Assembly: GCF_030542965.1 (NCBI RefSeq)
Contig: NZ_JAUAOA010000015.1
Location: forward strand, 1-64,000
Direction: 5' to 3'
Source of the DNA: Azotosporobacter soli
GTDB taxonomy: Bacteria > Bacillota > Negativicutes > SG130
Length of the DNA stretch: 64,000 nucleotides
Shown here: piece after piece, positions 9,958 through 17,211 of the stretch
How positions within the stretch are numbered: position 1 is the stretch's first letter
Layout: every line of letters begins with the position of its first letter
Made by a program: the position numbers and the translations under genes
The notes under the pieces: model-generated
Seen by the model: the letters and a program-made list of their open reading frames with translations, nothing else
Database searches by the model: none
Told to the model about the DNA's origin: nothing

Positions 9958-10880
9958 AATTGACATTGGAACACGTATACTATTTGACAGGGGCTTTTCT
10001 GCTGATTTTTTCGCTCTTCACCGCAGTCGATAAGAAACACAACAAGCGTTGGGGGACGGCGGCTTTTTGGTTTCTCTACGGCGTTACTTTTTTGGCGGGC
10101 ACAAAACTGACGGATGAAGTGGTTGGCGGCATGGTCGTACTGATGGCTGCGATTGTCGCCTGCAAGCAAATGGGAAGCGGTTCTTACAACGAAGCATCAA
10201 GGGAAGAGCGGCAAGCGCGGGCCGACAAATTCGGCAACCGTTTGTTTATTCCTGCTCTGCTGGTGGGATTGATTACGCTGTTGGTAGCGAAGTTCACGAC
10301 GTTGGGTGCGTTGGTCGGACTGGGCATCGGAGCTGTTGTCGCATTGCTGCTGACGTTGGGTTTGACGCGGGAAAAACCGCTGCAGACCTGTAATGAAGGG
10401 CGACGCCTTATCGATGCCATTGGCTGGGCCGCCATTCTCTCGCAACTGTTGGCGGCGCTTGGTTATTTATTCGATAAGGCTGGCGTCGGACAAGTTGTGG
10501 CGGGCATCGTGTCCAGCATCGTGCCGTCCGAAAGCGCTTTGGCCGCAGTAATCGCCTATTGCTTAGGCATGATGCTGTTTACGATGATCATGGGCAACGC
10601 TTTTGCTGCGTTTGCCGTGATTACCAGCGGAATCGGTCTGCCTCTGGTGATTAAGGTGCACGGTGCAGATCCGGCAATTGCCGGCGTTATTGCGATGCTG
10701 GCCGGATTCTGCGGCACGCTGATTACGCCGATGGCGGCCAATTTCAATGTGGTGCCTGCGGCGCTGTTGGAAATGGTCAATAAGAACGGCGTGATACGAG
10801 CGCAGGTCATGATGGCGCTGCCGCTGATTTGCGTTAATATTTTGCTCATGTATTTCTTAGCATTGCCAGGGGGGAGATAA
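9954..10880 (+). CDS. DUF979 membrane protein, putative 5-oxoproline transporter subunit
   Basis: A 308-residue protein with about 8-9 hydrophobic segments; the partner of the DUF969 protein. The pair resembles a split ion-coupled transporter. Features seen include a short hydrophobic N-terminus, a hydrophilic stretch rich in E/R at about residues 75-95 and a conserved GNAFAAFAVITSGIGLPL region. Its ATG overlaps the upstream stop by four bases and its own stop is three bases from the pcp start. Both point to one tightly coupled operon. The substrate assignment is inferred from pcp. Confidence 0.85.
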   Translation: MKLTLEHVYYLTGAFLLIFSLFTAVDKKHNKRWGTAAFWFLYGVTFLAGTKLTDEVVGGMVVLMAAIVACKQMGSGSYNEASREERQARADKFGNRLFIPALLVGLITLLVAKFTTLGALVGLGIGAVVALLLTLGLTREKPLQTCNEGRRLIDAIGWAAILSQLLAALGYLFDKAGVGQVVAGIVSSIVPSESALAAVIAYCLGMMLFTMIMGNAFAAFAVITSGIGLPLVIKVHGADPAIAGVIAMLAGFCGTLITPMAANFNVVPAALLEMVNKNGVIRAQVMMALPLICVNILLMYFLALPGGR

Positions 10881-10882
10881 GC

Positions 10883-11527
10883 ATGAAGACCGTACTGATT
10901 ACAGGTTTTGAACCGTTTGGCGGTGAGCCGGTGAATCCGGCGCTGGAAGCGATACGCCGTTTGGAAAAAAGCACGATCGGCGGTGCGCAGATTGTGACGC
11001 GGGCGCTGCCGGTGGTAAAAGATAAAGCGATCAGTCATTTGGTCAGTCACATCGATGAAATAAGGCCGGATCTGGTGTTGGCCGTGGGGCAGGCCGGTGG
11101 GCGGCCGGAGCTTAGCGTCGAACGGGTCGCAATCAATGTGGACGATTACCGGATCAAAGACAACGAGGGCAACCAACCGATTGATGAAGCCATCGTGGCG
11201 GGCGGACCTGCGGCTTATTGGTCCAGCCTGCCGATCAAGGCGATGGTGGAAGCCGCTAAGCAAGGCGGGATTCCGGCCAGCGTCTCTAACAGTGCGGGAA
11301 CCTTTGTCTGCAACCATTTGTTTTACGGCCTGATGCATCATTTGGCGAAAAAAGAGGCGATACGCGGCGGCTTTATCCATATTCCGTATTTGCCGGAACA
11401 AACGGTGCGCAATCCGGGGCAACCCAGCATGGCGCTGGAAACGATTGTGCTCGGTTTGGAACTGTTCATCAAAGCGGCGCTGAAATATCGCGAAGATTTG
11501 AAGCAAAGCGCCGGTACAATTTGTTAA
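10883..11527 (+). CDS. pcp: Pyrrolidone-carboxylate (pyroglutamyl) peptidase, C15 family
   Basis: Cytoplasmic cysteine peptidase that removes an N-terminal 5-oxoproline from peptides. The full catalytic triad is present: Glu80 in ELSVERVAIN, Cys143 in SAGTFVCNHLFY and His166 in GFIHIPYLPEQ. The N-terminal VLITGFEPFGGEPVNPA is also diagnostic. The 214-residue length is normal. It is the last gene of the Crp-DUF969-DUF979-pcp run, two bases after the preceding stop. Together with the putative transporter it would take up pyroglutamyl compounds and release 5-oxoproline or amino acids. Confidence 0.96.
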   Translation: MKTVLITGFEPFGGEPVNPALEAIRRLEKSTIGGAQIVTRALPVVKDKAISHLVSHIDEIRPDLVLAVGQAGGRPELSVERVAINVDDYRIKDNEGNQPIDEAIVAGGPAAYWSSLPIKAMVEAAKQGGIPASVSNSAGTFVCNHLFYGLMHHLAKKEAIRGGFIHIPYLPEQTVRNPGQPSMALETIVLGLELFIKAALKYREDLKQSAGTIC

Positions 11528-11610
11528 ACGATCGCATAGATAAAAAAGACGAAGCTTCGGCTTCGGCTCAGAGTGTAGACAATTGAAAAAATAAGATGAA
11601 CACGAAATGA

Positions 11611-11760
11611 AAAGAAACGATAACACGAAGAAGTGAAGCGGGCCGATCCTATCGGCCCGGTAGAAAGAGAGGAAGAGTAAAAATGAACTCTTCCCCCCTT
11701 CTCTTCTTCAACTCTTCGTGTAAAAACGTTCCTCTTGATTTCGTTTTGTCGACAGTCTCA
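11611..11760 (-). repeat. Dispersed palindromic repeat, copy A (minus orientation)
   Basis: About 150 bases bounded by CGATAACACGAAGAAG on the left and CTTCTTCAACTCTTCGTGT followed by a GATTTCGTTTTGTCGAC tail on the right. It contains the inner GC palindrome GGGCCGATCCTATCGGCCC. The same parts recur at 20.4, 28.0 and 42.7 kb. A hairpin resembling the terminator that follows it also lies on its left at 11550-11575. Confidence 0.8.
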
Positions 11761-11786
11761 GACGAAGCTTTGGCTTCGTCTTTTTT
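11761..11786 (+). terminator. Intrinsic terminator downstream of pcp and repeat A
   Basis: An 8-bp stem (GACGAAGC with GCTTCGTC) with a four-base loop is followed by six T. It is the last stop before the nrdJ promoter. Confidence 0.85.
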
Positions 11787-11852
11787 AGTTGCCGGGAAAA
11801 GATAAAAATGAAGGCGACTAAAAAACAAAACATAATTATTATCCAAAAGGCA

Positions 11853-11881
11853 TTGTTATTGTCTTTTGGATGCGATACAAT
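11853..11881 (+). promoter_or_regulatory. Predicted sigma-A promoter of nrdJ
   Basis: TTGTTA (11853-11858), a 17-base spacer and TACAAT (11876-11881). The -10 lies inside the first NrdR box, which is the expected arrangement for repression. Confidence 0.65.
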
Positions 11882-11931
11882 ATATAGTGTCAGCGAAAAT
11901 GAAAATGTTTTTTTGATACTATATATGGGGG
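11875..11931 (+). promoter_or_regulatory. Tandem NrdR boxes upstream of nrdJ
   Basis: Box 1 (11875-11890, ATACAATATATAGTGT) and box 2 (11916-11931, ATACTATATATGGGGG) both fit the NrdR consensus acaCwATATaTwGtgt. Their centres are 41 bases apart, close to four helical turns, so the ATP-cone repressor NrdR could bind both on one face. Box 1 covers the -10 and box 2 ends eight bases before the nrdJ start. Confidence 0.82.
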
Positions 11932-11938
11932 GTGCGGA

Positions 11939-14284
11939 ATGAAGATTGTCAAACGCCAGGGAAACCTGGTCGAATACGATGCAGCGAAGATCTGTCGGGC
12001 GATTGAAAAGGCGATGGCGGAAACCAAAGGCGGCGTCGATGAGGCACTAAGCCGAAAGATTGCCGAATGCATCACGCAAGAACTGTCCGGTCGCAGCGGC
12101 TGGCCCGGCGTGGAAGAAATTCAGGATCGGGTCGAAGAATTATTGATGGACAGTCCGCGCAAAGACGCGGCGAAAGAATATATCATCTATCGTTGGGAGC
12201 GGGAAAAAATCCGGCGTCGCGACACGAAAGACGAGTATGTGATGCTCACGGACGACTTCGTCAGCAAATACAAGCATCTGCAATCGCCGATGGGGCAACT
12301 GGGGAACTTTGTTTATTACCGCACCTATTCACGATATCTGCCGGAACAGGGGCGGCGCGAATATTGGTGGGAAACGGTGCGCCGGGCGGTAGAGTACAAT
12401 GCGACTCGCGTGCCGACGTCACGTGAAGAAGCGGAAAAATTATTCGACAATATTTTTCATTTGCGTCAGTTTCTCTCCGGCCGGACGTTCTGGGTCGGCA
12501 ATACGGCAGTCGCGAAAGAATATCCGATGGCGAACTATAATTGCGCCTTTGAAATCCTCGATTCGTTCGAGGCCTTTAAGGATTTATTTTATCTCTTGAT
12601 GATCGGTTCCGGCGTCGGCGTGCGAATTTTGCAGGATGACGTTGCGGCGATGCCCAAAGTGTACGGCAAGTACGAGTTGGTGCATCGCGATTACATTCCG
12701 GTGCCGAAAGAGGAACGCGATGAGCATACCAGTCTGCTTTTTGAACAGAATACGGCGGAAATACGGGTCGGCGACAGCAAAGAAGGCTGGGTACAGGCGC
12801 TTGGTTTCTTTTTTGAGCTGGTGAGCAGCCACGAATACAAAACGATCAAGACGATCCTGATCGACTATTCACAGGTACGGCCGAAAGGCGAGCGCTTGAA
12901 ACGCTTCGGCGGCACGGCGAGCGGGCATGAAAGTTTGAAGAACATGTTCCGCAAGATTGACAAGGTGATCCGCCGCCGCGCCGAAGCGAGTGAAGAACGC
13001 GGACGCTTGCGCGCCATTGACTGTCTCGATATTGCGAACATCATCGGTGAAAATGTCGTGGTCGGCGGCGTGCGCCGCACCGCGGAGATGGTGATCGTCG
13101 ATCCGGAGGATCAGGAGTGCATAGAGGCTAAGTCATCGCTTTATAAGCAGGTCGATGGCAAATGGGTCGTCAATCAGGACTTGGTTCATCGTCAGATGAG
13201 CAATAACTCGATCTACTATCAGGCAAAACCGAGTCGCGAGCGTTTGAAATGGCAAATGGAGCGGATGCGTTATTCCGGTGAGCCGGGTTGGATTAATGGC
13301 GAAGCGGCGGCAAAGCGGCGCAGTAATATGAATGGCGTGAATCCGTGCGGCGAGATTTTGCTCGATTCGAAAGGACTCTGCAACTTGACGACGCTCAATG
13401 TGCTTGCGTTCGTCACGGAGAACGGCAGCGTCGATCTGCCTGCGTTGCTTGAAGCGCAGCGCCTGTCGGCGCGAGCGGCTTATCGCATGACCTGCGTGGA
13501 ACTGGAATTGCCGAGATGGGACGCGGTGCAGGAACGTGATCGTCTCGTCGGTTGTTCGCTGACCGGTTGGCAGGACATGGTCAATGCGGTGAAAATGGAG
13601 CGTGCGGCGCAGGCCGAGCTGCTCGCCAAGTTGCGCCAAGCCGCAAAGACGGCGGCGGACGATTATGCGAGGGAACTCGGCCAACGCGCCCCGATCCTGG
13701 TGACGACGATCAAGCCGGAAGGCACACTCAGTCAGTTACCGACGGTATCGAGCGGCGTCCACTACGCTCATGCGCCTTATTTTATCCGGCGCATCCGCAT
13801 CAGCAGCAGCGACCCGCTGGTGAAAGTGTGCGAAGAACTTGGTTATCCGGTCTATGCCGAAGTCGGTCAGGAATGGGAAACGTGCGTGACGAAGGTCATC
13901 GAGTTTCCGGCTAAGGCGCCGCAGGGACGGACTAAATATGACGTATCGGCGCTTGAGCAATTGGAAAACTATAAAATGTTCATGCAGCATTATGTGGATC
14001 ACAATTGTTCGATCACGGTGTCGGTGCGTAATGACGAATGGGCCGACGTCGAAGAGTGGGTCTGGGATAACTGGGACGATGTCGTTGCGATATCGTTCTT
14101 GGCGCTCGACGACAGTTTTTACGAATTGCTGCCGTATGAGGCGATCGACGAAGAGGAATACCGGCGTCGCGTTAAGGCGATGCGCCCGTTCCTGCCGTCG
14201 CTGTTGGCCAAGTATGAGCGGGAAGGCGATGTTTTTGACCTGGGGGAGGACGGCTGCGAAAGCGGCATTTGTCCGATTCGCTGA
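11939..14284 (+). CDS. nrdJ: Adenosylcobalamin-dependent ribonucleotide reductase (class II, monomeric RTPR-type)
   Basis: Reduces ribonucleotides to deoxyribonucleotides using a thiyl radical generated from adenosylcobalamin, so it works with or without oxygen. The protein has 781 residues. An N-terminal ATP-cone (about 1-90) gives overall activity control. Then comes the alpha/beta barrel with the first redox cysteine in NYNCAF, the active-site NPCGEILLDSKGLCNLTT carrying the radical Cys and catalytic Glu, and the phosphate-binding TTIKPEGTLSQ. The C-terminal GCESGICPIR holds the cysteine pair that re-reduces the active site. It resembles the Lactobacillus leichmannii triphosphate reductase, extended by the cone. 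It is a single-gene unit under two NrdR boxes and ends in a strong terminator. Confidence 0.95.
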   Translation: MKIVKRQGNLVEYDAAKICRAIEKAMAETKGGVDEALSRKIAECITQELSGRSGWPGVEEIQDRVEELLMDSPRKDAAKEYIIYRWEREKIRRRDTKDEYVMLTDDFVSKYKHLQSPMGQLGNFVYYRTYSRYLPEQGRREYWWETVRRAVEYNATRVPTSREEAEKLFDNIFHLRQFLSGRTFWVGNTAVAKEYPMANYNCAFEILDSFEAFKDLFYLLMIGSGVGVRILQDDVAAMPKVYGKYELVHRDYIPVPKEERDEHTSLLFEQNTAEIRVGDSKEGWVQALGFFFELVSSHEYKTIKTILIDYSQVRPKGERLKRFGGTASGHESLKNMFRKIDKVIRRRAEASEERGRLRAIDCLDIANIIGENVVVGGVRRTAEMVIVDPEDQECIEAKSSLYKQVDGKWVVNQDLVHRQMSNNSIYYQAKPSRERLKWQMERMRYSGEPGWINGEAAAKRRSNMNGVNPCGEILLDSKGLCNLTTLNVLAFVTENGSVDLPALLEAQRLSARAAYRMTCVELELPRWDAVQERDRLVGCSLTGWQDMVNAVKMERAAQAELLAKLRQAAKTAADDYARELGQRAPILVTTIKPEGTLSQLPTVSSGVHYAHAPYFIRRIRISSSDPLVKVCEELGYPVYAEVGQEWETCVTKVIEFPAKAPQGRTKYDVSALEQLENYKMFMQHYVDHNCSITVSVRNDEWADVEEWVWDNWDDVVAISFLALDDSFYELLPYEAIDEEEYRRRVKAMRPFLPSLLAKYEREGDVFDLGEDGCESGICPIR

Positions 14285-14285
14285 G

Positions 14286-14329
14286 AAAAAAGGCAGACGG
14301 TGTGATTTTTCACATCGTCTGCCTTTTTC
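14286..14329 (+). terminator. Bidirectional terminator between nrdJ and fapA
   Basis: A 15-bp stem (14291-14305 with 14310-14324), loop TTTT, flanked by A-run and T-run. It begins two bases after the nrdJ stop and lies just beyond the minus-strand fapA stop. Confidence 0.9.
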
Positions 14330-14335
14330 TTGTCG

Positions 14336-15952
14336 CTAGTAGTCCGCAGAGATGCGGATCTCACCGTCGTGAACATAAAGAGATAAGTGCTGTAGCGCGT
14401 CCGTCATTGTCCGGGTCAATCGTCCGATCGAGACCTGCGTGCCCGGATAGATCACATCGGCAACTCGGATGATGCCGGGTTTTAACGATTTTAGAAGCGC
14501 TTCGATATCGGTGATACGTTCTTTCGTTTCTTGGAGCTGTTCTTCGAGTACGACGCATTGCGTCGAGAGTTTTTCATGCCGCGCCTGTTTTTCCGTATCA
14601 AGATTTTCGCGGCCGCGTACGTTGAGATAACCTAGCAGACGTTTCGACTCTTGGTATAAGGATTCGAAGGTGGTTACCGAGAGGCGGAGCGCATCGAGTT
14701 CGTCCTTGAGAAAGGGGTTGCCTGCGACTTCAAGTCGGGTCAAGAGGTGCGTGTGATTGCCGACAGTCTTGCTGCAGATCTCTTCGCCTGCTGAAATCCG
14801 TCCGCCGATGATGCGGCCGCGACGTCCGATCACCGCGACCTTGAGACCGGCGAAGATGGAACTGTTCATGACGACATCGCTGACCGTCACGCTTCTTCCG
14901 GCGAACAGGGAGGCATTTTCGACAAACAGCGCCGAGATGTCCTCCCGCGCCTTGATCTGGCTGCGGTTCATGCCTTGGATGCCTTTATGAACAAGGATGT
15001 TGGTCGCTTCGATCACGCCGCCGCTGACGCTGCCGCGAATCTCCACATTACCGCCGGCTTTGAGCGAGAAGCCGCATTGTAGGGAACCGTGCACTAAGAC
15101 GCTGCCGATAAAATCGATGTTGCCGGTGTCGTAATCGATGTCCGACTTGATTTCTAAAAGCGGCAGAACGCCGACGCGTCCGTGCGCGATATGAAGCTGC
15201 CCGTCGATTGCGGCCAGCAGCTTCAACTTGTCCTTGACGCTGACGTTCTTTCCGACCGGCAGGGCGATCTCTTTGCCATGCTTGGCGGGAATCAGGTTGC
15301 CGAAGATGTCGTTGCCGGGAATGCCGGCGCTGGCCGGAATTTTTTCGAGCAATAACTGGTCTGCGCTTACGCTGAGGAATTTATTGATGTTTTTGAAATC
15401 GACACGATCGCCGTCGATTTCCTCCGGCCGGCCCTGCGCTTCGATGTCGATATGATAAGTCAGGACGGCGTCCGTGCCGTCCTGCGGCGCTTTGCCGCGC
15501 GCGCAGCAAACTCCGGTGCCGGAGCCCTGATCAACTAAGTCGGCGATGGCTGCATGGTCAATGCCGTAGATGACTCTGGCTGCGTGAAGTTCCTGCAGGA
15601 TCTGCGCCGCACTCACAGGACTGGCGTCAGGCGGCAAGATCACATCGACGAAGGCGCGCAGGCGATCCGGACGGATATGGACCCGGATTTCCGCCGGAAC
15701 GGCCGGAGGCGGCTCTGGCGGCAGCGGGTTGGCGATCAGAACGGGGCGTCCTTTTGCTTCCAGAACGGCCTTTTCAATGGCCGGCAAAAGAAAGAGAGTG
15801 ATATTTCGTTTCTTTAACTCTTCGAGAATGACGGATTGGTGAAGAGGCTGGCCGCCGTTTTTCGGCGGATATACTTTGACATAAACGCCCACTTCCGTGA
15901 TGCTGAGAGCGTAGCGCCCGTTTTCGGCGGGTAGGGAGGTCGGATCATCCAT
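14336..15952 (-). CDS. fapA: FapA (DUF342) polymer-forming, beta-helix protein
   Basis: A 538-residue protein of the DUF342/FapA family. The N-terminal half (about 1-190) is the FapA globular region. The middle (about 230-400) is a beta-helix of short repeats (for example IDFIGSVLVHGSLQCGF and NVEIRGSVSGGVIEATN). The C-terminal ~110 residues form a charged coiled coil. Family members are linked to flagellar assembly, polar placement or cell-surface polymer formation. No flagellar genes are in this window, so its role here is open. The start at 15952 was preferred over 15994 because AAGGAG lies 8 bases before it. It is monocistronic on the minus strand. Confidence 0.85.
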   Translation of the reverse strand: MDDPTSLPAENGRYALSITEVGVYVKVYPPKNGGQPLHQSVILEELKKRNITLFLLPAIEKAVLEAKGRPVLIANPLPPEPPPAVPAEIRVHIRPDRLRAFVDVILPPDASPVSAAQILQELHAARVIYGIDHAAIADLVDQGSGTGVCCARGKAPQDGTDAVLTYHIDIEAQGRPEEIDGDRVDFKNINKFLSVSADQLLLEKIPASAGIPGNDIFGNLIPAKHGKEIALPVGKNVSVKDKLKLLAAIDGQLHIAHGRVGVLPLLEIKSDIDYDTGNIDFIGSVLVHGSLQCGFSLKAGGNVEIRGSVSGGVIEATNILVHKGIQGMNRSQIKAREDISALFVENASLFAGRSVTVSDVVMNSSIFAGLKVAVIGRRGRIIGGRISAGEEICSKTVGNHTHLLTRLEVAGNPFLKDELDALRLSVTTFESLYQESKRLLGYLNVRGRENLDTEKQARHEKLSTQCVVLEEQLQETKERITDIEALLKSLKPGIIRVADVIYPGTQVSIGRLTRTMTDALQHLSLYVHDGEIRISADY

Positions 15953-16027
15953 GAAAGCGACTCCTTTTGCAATAAGTGTGGTTTCAAGTGACAAGACAAT
16001 GACTGAACATGTTCGGTGGGCAGCAAC

Positions 16028-16047
16028 CGTTTTCCTGCAGGAAAACG
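16028..16047 (-). terminator. Perfect 20-base palindrome at the thioesterase 3' end
   Basis: CGTTTTCCTG with CAGGAAAACG, directly next to the minus-strand stop at 16049. It probably marks the transcript 3' end, though no T-run follows. Confidence 0.45.
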
Positions 16048-16048
16048 A

Positions 16049-16519
16049 TCAGGCGCCGCTTTTTTTGCGGGACAAATAGCGTTTTTGGCCTTCGAGGAAA
16101 AGGTGCTTTTCTTCTTCGTCTTCCGTAGCCGCCTCGGGAACCGGTTGTGGTTTTCCGTTGGCGTCCAGAGAAACCAGCGTGAAAAAAGCGGTCAATGCGA
16201 TTTTTTCCGGTTCTTCATTGCTCAGATCTTCTACGCTTACGCTCACGGAAATTTCCATGGAACTGCGTCCGGTGAACGTCAAGCGACCGTGGCAGGTCAC
16301 CAGATCGCCGATCCGAACCGGATGATGGAATTCCAGTTGATCCACGCGGGCGGTGACGACATTGGCGCGCGTATGGCGGCGCGCGACGACGCCCGCCGCG
16401 GTGTCCATGAGCTTCATAATTTCACCGCCGTGCACATTGCCGGCCGGATTGGCATGTTCCGGCATCATGACGGCGGACATGGTGACGAGAGAGTGGCGGA
16501 TGGGTTTGCGGTTCATCAT
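16049..16519 (-). CDS. Acyl-CoA thioesterase, hotdog fold (YciA/BFIT type)
   Basis: A cytoplasmic hotdog-fold enzyme that hydrolyses acyl-CoA to free acid and CoA. The conserved NPAGNVHGGEIMKLMDTAAG carries the helix and acidic residue typical of the YciA/cytosolic acyl-CoA hydrolase group, and VDQLEFHHPVRIGDL is the second family signature. It has 156 residues, a single hotdog domain with a charged C-terminal tail. GGAGG precedes two adjacent ATGs (16519 and 16516); either could start it. It lies upstream of fapA on the same strand, about 100 bases away, with no evident link in function. The preferred acyl chain is not readable. Confidence 0.88.
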   Translation of the reverse strand: MMNRKPIRHSLVTMSAVMMPEHANPAGNVHGGEIMKLMDTAAGVVARRHTRANVVTARVDQLEFHHPVRIGDLVTCHGRLTFTGRSSMEISVSVSVEDLSNEEPEKIALTAFFTLVSLDANGKPQPVPEAATEDEEEKHLFLEGQKRYLSRKKSGA

Positions 16520-16773
16520 GATTCCTCCGGATAATATAGATAAGCTACTTCTATTATAACATGTCTGCTGCGACTGGGCGCGGCAAGAAAATGAGCGTGA
16601 AGCGGAAAAACAGTGAAGATTGCGTCGTCAGATTACGATAGTATTAGTAGAGTCTGTGACGGGAGGTGAAAAAGGGGATAAGCCAGGAAGGCGAATCGTT
16701 TTATGCATGGATGCGACCGGGCCGGATTTATCCGGACCTATCATACGTATGAATGATAAGGAGGCGCAAAAAC

Positions 16774-17157
16774 ATGACAAACGGAATCGGAGACCTAGGT
16801 AGTTTCAAGGTGGCTGCGACGCTTGGCACAAGCAAAAGCAGCGAAAACGCGAAATCGAACGACACGAAGCCGAAATATCTGACGGTACGAGACGGGCAAT
16901 ACGCCTATACCTATGTCGTGATCAGCGACAATTTCAAGGTGCTGATCGGACGGGTACCGCTGAGCGACGAGGAAAAGAAAGAAGCGGCTGAGAAAGAGGA
17001 AAAAGCGAAGTATGCCGCTTCGGAGGCTGCCAAGCAGCAAAAGGAACAGGAAGCGGTTCAAAGCGCCAACGCGCCGTTTCAAAACAGTCAGGATTATATC
17101 GCCTGTCAGCAGGTGGTCGCGCAAGCCAAAGAAAAGGGTATGTTGCCGTTCCTATAA
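16774..17157 (+). CDS. Small charged protein of unknown function
   Basis: I do not recognise this 127-residue protein. The ATG at 16774 follows AAGGAGG by 9 bases, a strong sign it is real. The N-terminal ~45 residues are polar (Ser/Lys/Asn rich). Residues 40-65 look beta-stranded, with YLTVRDGQYAYTYVVISDN and ending near LIGRVPLSD. Residues 70-105 are a highly charged Glu/Lys/Ala helix, probably coiled coil. No signal peptide or membrane segment is present. It stands alone between two divergent/convergent minus-strand genes and ends in a very strong terminator. The composition suggests a soluble oligomeric protein. Confidence 0.75.
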   Translation: MTNGIGDLGSFKVAATLGTSKSSENAKSNDTKPKYLTVRDGQYAYTYVVISDNFKVLIGRVPLSDEEKKEAAEKEEKAKYAASEAAKQQKEQEAVQSANAPFQNSQDYIACQQVVAQAKEKGMLPFL

Positions 17158-17159
17158 GA

Positions 17160-17206
17160 AACCAAAGGAAAAGAAGCCTGCATGTGCAGGCTTCTTTTCC
17201 TTTGGG
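17160..17206 (+). terminator. Bidirectional terminator between the small protein and htpG
   Basis: A ~19-20-bp near-perfect stem, CCAAAGGAAAAGAAGCCTGC with its complement, around a four-base loop. It begins right after the plus-strand stop and ends six bases before the htpG stop on the minus strand. Confidence 0.9.
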
Positions 17207-17211
17207 CCGAT

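Noticed and set aside
16620-16802. 60-codon frame upstream of the 127-residue protein
   Set aside because: It overlaps the better-supported gene at 16774, has no site and no recognisable domain.
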